Virus record (IMG/VR): IMGVR_UViG_3300022837_000082
Coordinates: 1-25,720 of that record
Strand: one strand, 5' to 3'
DNA length: 25,720 nucleotides
Source of the DNA: a virus
Of the stretch, positions 22,842 through 25,720 are shown one piece after another (position 1 is the stretch's first letter; every line of letters starts with the position of its first letter). The notes beneath the pieces are model-generated. The model worked only from the letters and a program-made list of their open reading frames with translations, did not search any database and had not been told where the DNA came from. The position numbers were made by a program, and so were the translations under genes.

Positions 22842-24663
22842 ACGAGGCTCCTATACCAGTTTCACATGCTACGGGGAGCTGCTCGCGGCACCACTTCGGG
22901 GCCAGCGACAGACACTCTTCCATGTAACTACGTGCGTCATTAAGTAATTTATCAGGTACCACACAAACCGCTTCGTCATGCACGGAAAGTGCGACTGGGT
23001 GTTTTGTGTGGATGCGTGCAGTTTGCCACATAACAATCTTCATCGCAAGGTGCTGACACAGATTCTCTACCATCTTCGGTCCGTGGATGCGCACTCGCAT
23101 CTTGCCCATCAAGTAAGACCAGTCGCCCTCGTCGTTGCGTAGGTCGTGATACACCACGCCCGGCTCGCCCAACTTTCCAAAGCCTTCGCCCTGCGTCACA
23201 CACCAACCATTTATGTCCACAGCCACCATGTCTTGCTTATTGGCAATAGCTGGTAGCACCACGTCATTGCAGTATCTCCACAGCTTAACGACTTGGCTGT
23301 ATGTCGCACGGTACAGGTGCACAATTTCTCTAGCCCGCTCTAGTGAGATCGGCGTAAGGGCGGGGAGCGTACGCGCGGTGATGCGCACCATCTCTTGAAA
23401 CCGTTCAGCACCTGCGCCGTACTGCAGTGACAACATAGCGACCTTACCAAGCATACGCTCTGATACGTCGGCCTTCGTGATAGTTCGTCCGAACAGCTTT
23501 GTCGCGAAGTCGCAGTACAGGTCGACACCCTTGCGGAGCTTTTCCAGCACGTCTGTCTGCCCAGCTGCCGCCATGATGACACGCAGCTCGATGTTGGACG
23601 AGTCACCCACAAGCACTGTGTGCCCGGGTGGAGCCATCAGTGCTTTACGCAAACCAGCGGACGGGCCACGGGCAGGCAGGTTCTGCCAGTTCACTTGGTT
23701 GCCGCCGGAATACCGCCCAGTCGTCTTCGCGCCCCAGAAGTTCAGGTACACAGGTAGAGGTCCACGCTTGGCAGCGTCCACGAACCGCAACGCACGCGTC
23801 TCAGCAATCGTGGTCTTCACACCTAGGCGTGCAGCCACGAGAGCTTGAACCTCCGAATCCTCGTGGTCAAGAAGCTCAGTGAACTGCTTGTCGGACTTCG
23901 CGAACGCGTATGTCTCCTTGCCCGTGGTCTTGCTTACCTTGCGCGGCGGAGTCACACCCAGTTTTTCTAGTGCATCGGCGAACTTGTCGTTGGACATAAT
24001 CACTTCGCGGTTGGTCTCAGCCAACGCCATTAGGCGCTCTTTGCGAACTACCTCGTCGTCGTACAGGCGCTGCATCTCGTCCACGTCACCCACAAGCGCA
24101 GGCTCAGTAAACATGCGCACCGTCATGTCGATCAGCAGCGTCTCGAGAGGCGGGGTAAACGCGTCAAACTCCTCTCCCATCTGGCTACATAGCCATGTGT
24201 CGTGCTTGCAGTACGACGCGTACTCAGCCAACTCCGCATGTGAGAAGTCACAGCGGCGCTTGCCAATAGCGTTGTGGACGGCAGTGCCCTTCGCAGGCAG
24301 GCTAAGGTTCTTCGCAGTGTTGGCAAGCGAGTGCGACGTCCAGTATGGGTGTAGCATGCGCGCCTGTGACAACGTGTCCTTCCACAACCGGGGCTTTATG
24401 CCGAACACCTGCGTCAGAATAAATCCATCAAACAGCGTGTTGTGGCAGCGTACTGCGCTGTTGTCCCAGTCGTGGTGGACGTGCAGCCATGCAGACACCT
24501 CCAACATATCGCCGCTACACCACTGTGCCTCTGCGCCGTTCACGCTAGTCGATACGCCAATAACCTCAAAGCGGGCGTCTTTTATGTACGCGTCCGTTTG
24601 CATCTTGCTCAGTGAGAAGTCTTTGTCGTAGTACGTCTCAAAGTCTATCGTTATCGTGTCCAT
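22825..24663 (-). CDS. Family A DNA polymerase with 3'-5' exonuclease
   Basis: This 612-residue replicative polymerase has a DnaQ-like proofreading domain with intact motifs: D7-x-E9, N75-x3-D79 and Y151-x3-D155. The polymerase domain has GRYSGGNQVNWQNLP (316-330), motif A D354-S-S-N-I-E-L-R, motif B R403-x3-K407-x7-Y415-G416, and motif C V561-H-D-E564. The residue matching E. coli Pol I 762 is Leu411. There is no 5' nuclease domain, as usual for phage enzymes. Compared with the common DYSQIELR, motif A reads DSSNIELR. A strong GAGGAG precedes the start, which lies 26 bases inside the DUF3310 gene. With the primase-helicase and SSB-like protein it makes up most of a replisome. Confidence 0.97.
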   Translation of the reverse strand: MDTITIDFETYYDKDFSLSKMQTDAYIKDARFEVIGVSTSVNGAEAQWCSGDMLEVSAWLHVHHDWDNSAVRCHNTLFDGFILTQVFGIKPRLWKDTLSQARMLHPYWTSHSLANTAKNLSLPAKGTAVHNAIGKRRCDFSHAELAEYASYCKHDTWLCSQMGEEFDAFTPPLETLLIDMTVRMFTEPALVGDVDEMQRLYDDEVVRKERLMALAETNREVIMSNDKFADALEKLGVTPPRKVSKTTGKETYAFAKSDKQFTELLDHEDSEVQALVAARLGVKTTIAETRALRFVDAAKRGPLPVYLNFWGAKTTGRYSGGNQVNWQNLPARGPSAGLRKALMAPPGHTVLVGDSSNIELRVIMAAAGQTDVLEKLRKGVDLYCDFATKLFGRTITKADVSERMLGKVAMLSLQYGAGAERFQEMVRITARTLPALTPISLERAREIVHLYRATYSQVVKLWRYCNDVVLPAIANKQDMVAVDINGWCVTQGEGFGKLGEPGVVYHDLRNDEGDWSYLMGKMRVRIHGPKMVENLCQHLAMKIVMWQTARIHTKHPVALSVHDEAVCVVPDKLLNDARSYMEECLSLAPKWCREQLPVACETGIGASYGDAK

Positions 24664-24901
24664 GTAATATCTCCTCTAGTTTTTGTGAGTAGTGAAAGAA
24701 CTTGTTTGTGTCGTGCTCGTCTTTCTTGCCGTTGCGCATTGCGTACTTGATGCAGTTGCCCTTGAGATAGCCTACAAACTCTTCGTGTGTCAGCACCGCC
24801 TCCATAACGGTCCATGGCTGCACTGCCATGTCTTTGTAGTGCGAACCGCCGAACTGAATATCGTCCGCGCTAGCGCCGTGCTCTAATAAATCGATTGCCA
24901 T
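24638..24901 (-). CDS. DUF3310 family protein
   Basis: This 87-residue protein matches the DUF3310 pattern: HYKDMAVQPW at 21-30, then GYLKGNCIKYAMRNGKKD at 44-61, then a helix with D/N-KFFHYSQKLEEIL. The family is widespread in phages, usually within nucleotide metabolism or replication gene groups. Some members are annotated as nucleotide kinase-like, but I know of no firm function. The HYK, QPW and N-x-x-KY residues could form a small ligand pocket. AAAGGAG sits five bases before the start. Its end overlaps the polymerase start by 26 bases, which implies coupled translation. Confidence 0.88.
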   Translation of the reverse strand: MAIDLLEHGASADDIQFGGSHYKDMAVQPWTVMEAVLTHEEFVGYLKGNCIKYAMRNGKKDEHDTNKFFHYSQKLEEILHGHDNDRL

Positions 24902-24911
24902 GTCTGCTCCT

Positions 24912-25013
24912 TTAGATGAAGGGTGTGCGGGTGACGCCTATAAACCACCCATTGCGAAAGCTCACTCCGTAGCGCCGCTGCCCAAGCACGACTTCGCCTG
25001 TCCATATCAACAT
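24912..25013 (-). CDS. 33-residue microprotein
   Basis: This very short frame encodes 33 residues beginning MLIWTGEVVLGQRRYG and ending VTRTPFI. Three signs support translation: AAGGAG seven bases before the ATG, an ATG one base after the upstream stop, and a TAA that merges with the AAAGGAG of the DUF3310 gene. It fills what would otherwise be the only gap above 100 bases in the minus arm. The protein has alternating aromatic and basic residues and could form a small beta hairpin. No family is recognised. It could be a phage microprotein acting on a host target. Confidence 0.6.
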   Translation of the reverse strand: MLIWTGEVVLGQRRYGVSFRNGWFIGVTRTPFI

Positions 25014-25014
25014 A

Positions 25015-25239
25015 TCACTGCTCCTTCTTTACTTTAGGGAGTGGGGCCCAGTACTGCCAAAACCCCGTCTTAATCGCTGCCCCGCTAAGCGTGCCGTACA
25101 CCGCCACGCCGTAGATAGACAGCAGTTGTACTTTAACGCCGTGGGGTGCGTTGTCCAGCTCTTGCCAGTAGTAGTCTGGGTCTATACACGTAGACCCGTC
25201 GCTGCTAATCCGGCTGCGTAGCGCTTTGTTTGCGCTCAT
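25015..25239 (-). CDS. Small phage protein of unknown function
   Basis: This 74-residue protein begins MSANKALRSRIS at 25239, where the ATG shares ATGA with the upstream stop and GGAG lies eight bases before. A longer frame to 25296 would only add residues overlapping the upstream gene. The middle (DPDYYWQELDNAP, VKVQLLSIYGVAVYG) and end (FWQYWAPLPKVKKEQ) are rich in aromatic residues. The layout resembles small early phage proteins whose functions are mostly unknown. It is followed after one base by the 33-codon gene, whose ribosome binding site lies in its last codons. Confidence 0.72.
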   Translation of the reverse strand: MSANKALRSRISSDGSTCIDPDYYWQELDNAPHGVKVQLLSIYGVAVYGTLSGAAIKTGFWQYWAPLPKVKKEQ

Positions 25240-25475
25240 GTTCTCATCTCCCGCTCGATGGCCAAGAGTCTCTGCTCGGCCTGTTTCAATAGCCACAGCA
25301 CATCAGGCCCATTGGCGCGGGTGCTTGCAAAATAAAAACTACCATCAGCTTCGTAGCCAACAATGACCACCTCTTTTAACAGTCCTACTGCACCAGTCAG
25401 CACCGCGTCGGGGTCAAGGTCTAGGCGCGTCTCGCCCTCGTTAATGCCGATGGGGAAGTCGATTAACTTAGCCAT
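25236..25475 (-). CDS. Small phage protein of unknown function
   Basis: This 79-residue protein has a strong AAAGGAG before its ATG. It starts within the last codons of the upstream gene and ends in an ATGA overlap with the next. The central part VVIVGYEADGSFYFAST followed by a helix DVLWLLKQAEQRLLAIEREM looks like a small alpha/beta fold. I recall similar 'GYxxDGxxYFAST' proteins in other phages and prophages with no assigned function. No catalytic residues stand out. It belongs to the cluster of small genes that precedes the replication genes. Confidence 0.75.
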   Translation of the reverse strand: MAKLIDFPIGINEGETRLDLDPDAVLTGAVGLLKEVVIVGYEADGSFYFASTRANGPDVLWLLKQAEQRLLAIEREMRT

Positions 25476-25710
25476 GGTTTTTCTCCTTTAATTTGGCTTC
25501 GACAATTGCTGCGACATCAGCAAACGAAAAGTCATTGACGATGTCCGGCACACGGGGACGCATTGAGTCGTAATCTTCTGCTGTCAGCCCAAACCAAGGC
25601 TTGTAACTGTAGTCGTCCCTGACAAGGGCGGCAAAATGCTCCAAGTCCTCAATAGCCAAGCTGTGTTCTGTTAGATTCATGTAGCATTGAAGCTCCGCCT
25701 TTTTTGCCAT
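25468..25710 (-). CDS. Small acidic phage protein of unknown function, start uncertain
   Basis: This frame encodes up to 80 residues with DLEHFAALVRDDYSYKPWFGLTAEDYDSMRPRVPDIVND and a C-terminal charged helix. No family is recognised. The start is open. ATG at 25710 lies ten bases from the window edge, so its ribosome binding site cannot be seen. ATG at 25680 (70 residues) forms ATGA with a different frame that is open to the edge and stops at 25677; that would imply another gene end here, but the GGAG before 25680 is 12 bases away. The frame also stays open to the window edge, so the gene could begin outside. It overlaps the next gene by eight bases. Confidence 0.65.
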   Translation of the reverse strand: MAKKAELQCYMNLTEHSLAIEDLEHFAALVRDDYSYKPWFGLTAEDYDSMRPRVPDIVNDFSFADVAAIVEAKLKEKNHG

Positions 25711-25720
25711 GCGAATAATG

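Noticed and set aside
23879-24631. Plus-strand frame of 250 codons
   Set aside because: It is antisense to the polymerase exonuclease domain, whose motifs are intact, and its serine-rich composition is typical of a complement shadow.

Overview
The window is part of a tailed double-stranded DNA phage, or a prophage or metaviromic phage contig. The evidence is wall-to-wall coding with stop/start overlaps, a lysis and virion module on one strand, and a replication and recombination module on the other. A tail-nozzle-like protein followed by T7-like ejection proteins, one with a transglycosylase domain, points to a short-tailed (podovirus-like) particle. The peptidoglycan-active enzymes and a small holin-like protein fit a Gram-negative host, but nothing here identifies the host. 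No integrase, repressor, terminase, capsid, portal or RNA polymerase gene is visible, so lifestyle and lineage remain open.

Plus-strand arm (1-15604): the tail of a cut-off gene; an M15 peptidase endolysin; two small proteins (the second DUF6321-like); a holin-like membrane protein; an 838-residue tail-nozzle-like protein with inserted beta repeats; a small companion protein; two low-complexity virion proteins; a 621-residue protein with a lytic transglycosylase domain; a 2045-residue polyvalent protein with an embedded HEXXH metallopeptidase; and a small HNH endonuclease. Read together, they would build the tail, deliver the ejection proteins, open the cell wall at entry and lyse the cell at exit.

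Minus-strand arm (25710 down to 15601, transcribed leftward): four small genes, one of only 33 codons; a DUF3310 protein; a family A DNA polymerase with a proofreading domain; a small unknown; a Cas4/RecB-like nuclease; a VRR-NUC nuclease; a SNF2-type helicase; a small unknown; a zinc-binding SSB-like protein; and an AEP primase-helicase. Most genes overlap or sit within a few bases of each other. The exceptions are the leaders of the SSB-like gene and the primase gene, each of which carries an intrinsic-terminator-like hairpin just before the ribosome binding site. The primase also uses a TTG start, which suggests its dose is kept low.

The two arms converge with overlapping stop codons at 15601-15604. 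The most notable signals are the hairpin-gated expression of the SSB-like and primase genes, the giant polyvalent ejection protein, the nozzle with grafted repeat modules, and the Leu-762-type polymerase. No stretch longer than about 100 bases lacks a gene. I saw no tRNA, rRNA, CRISPR array or insertion sequence.
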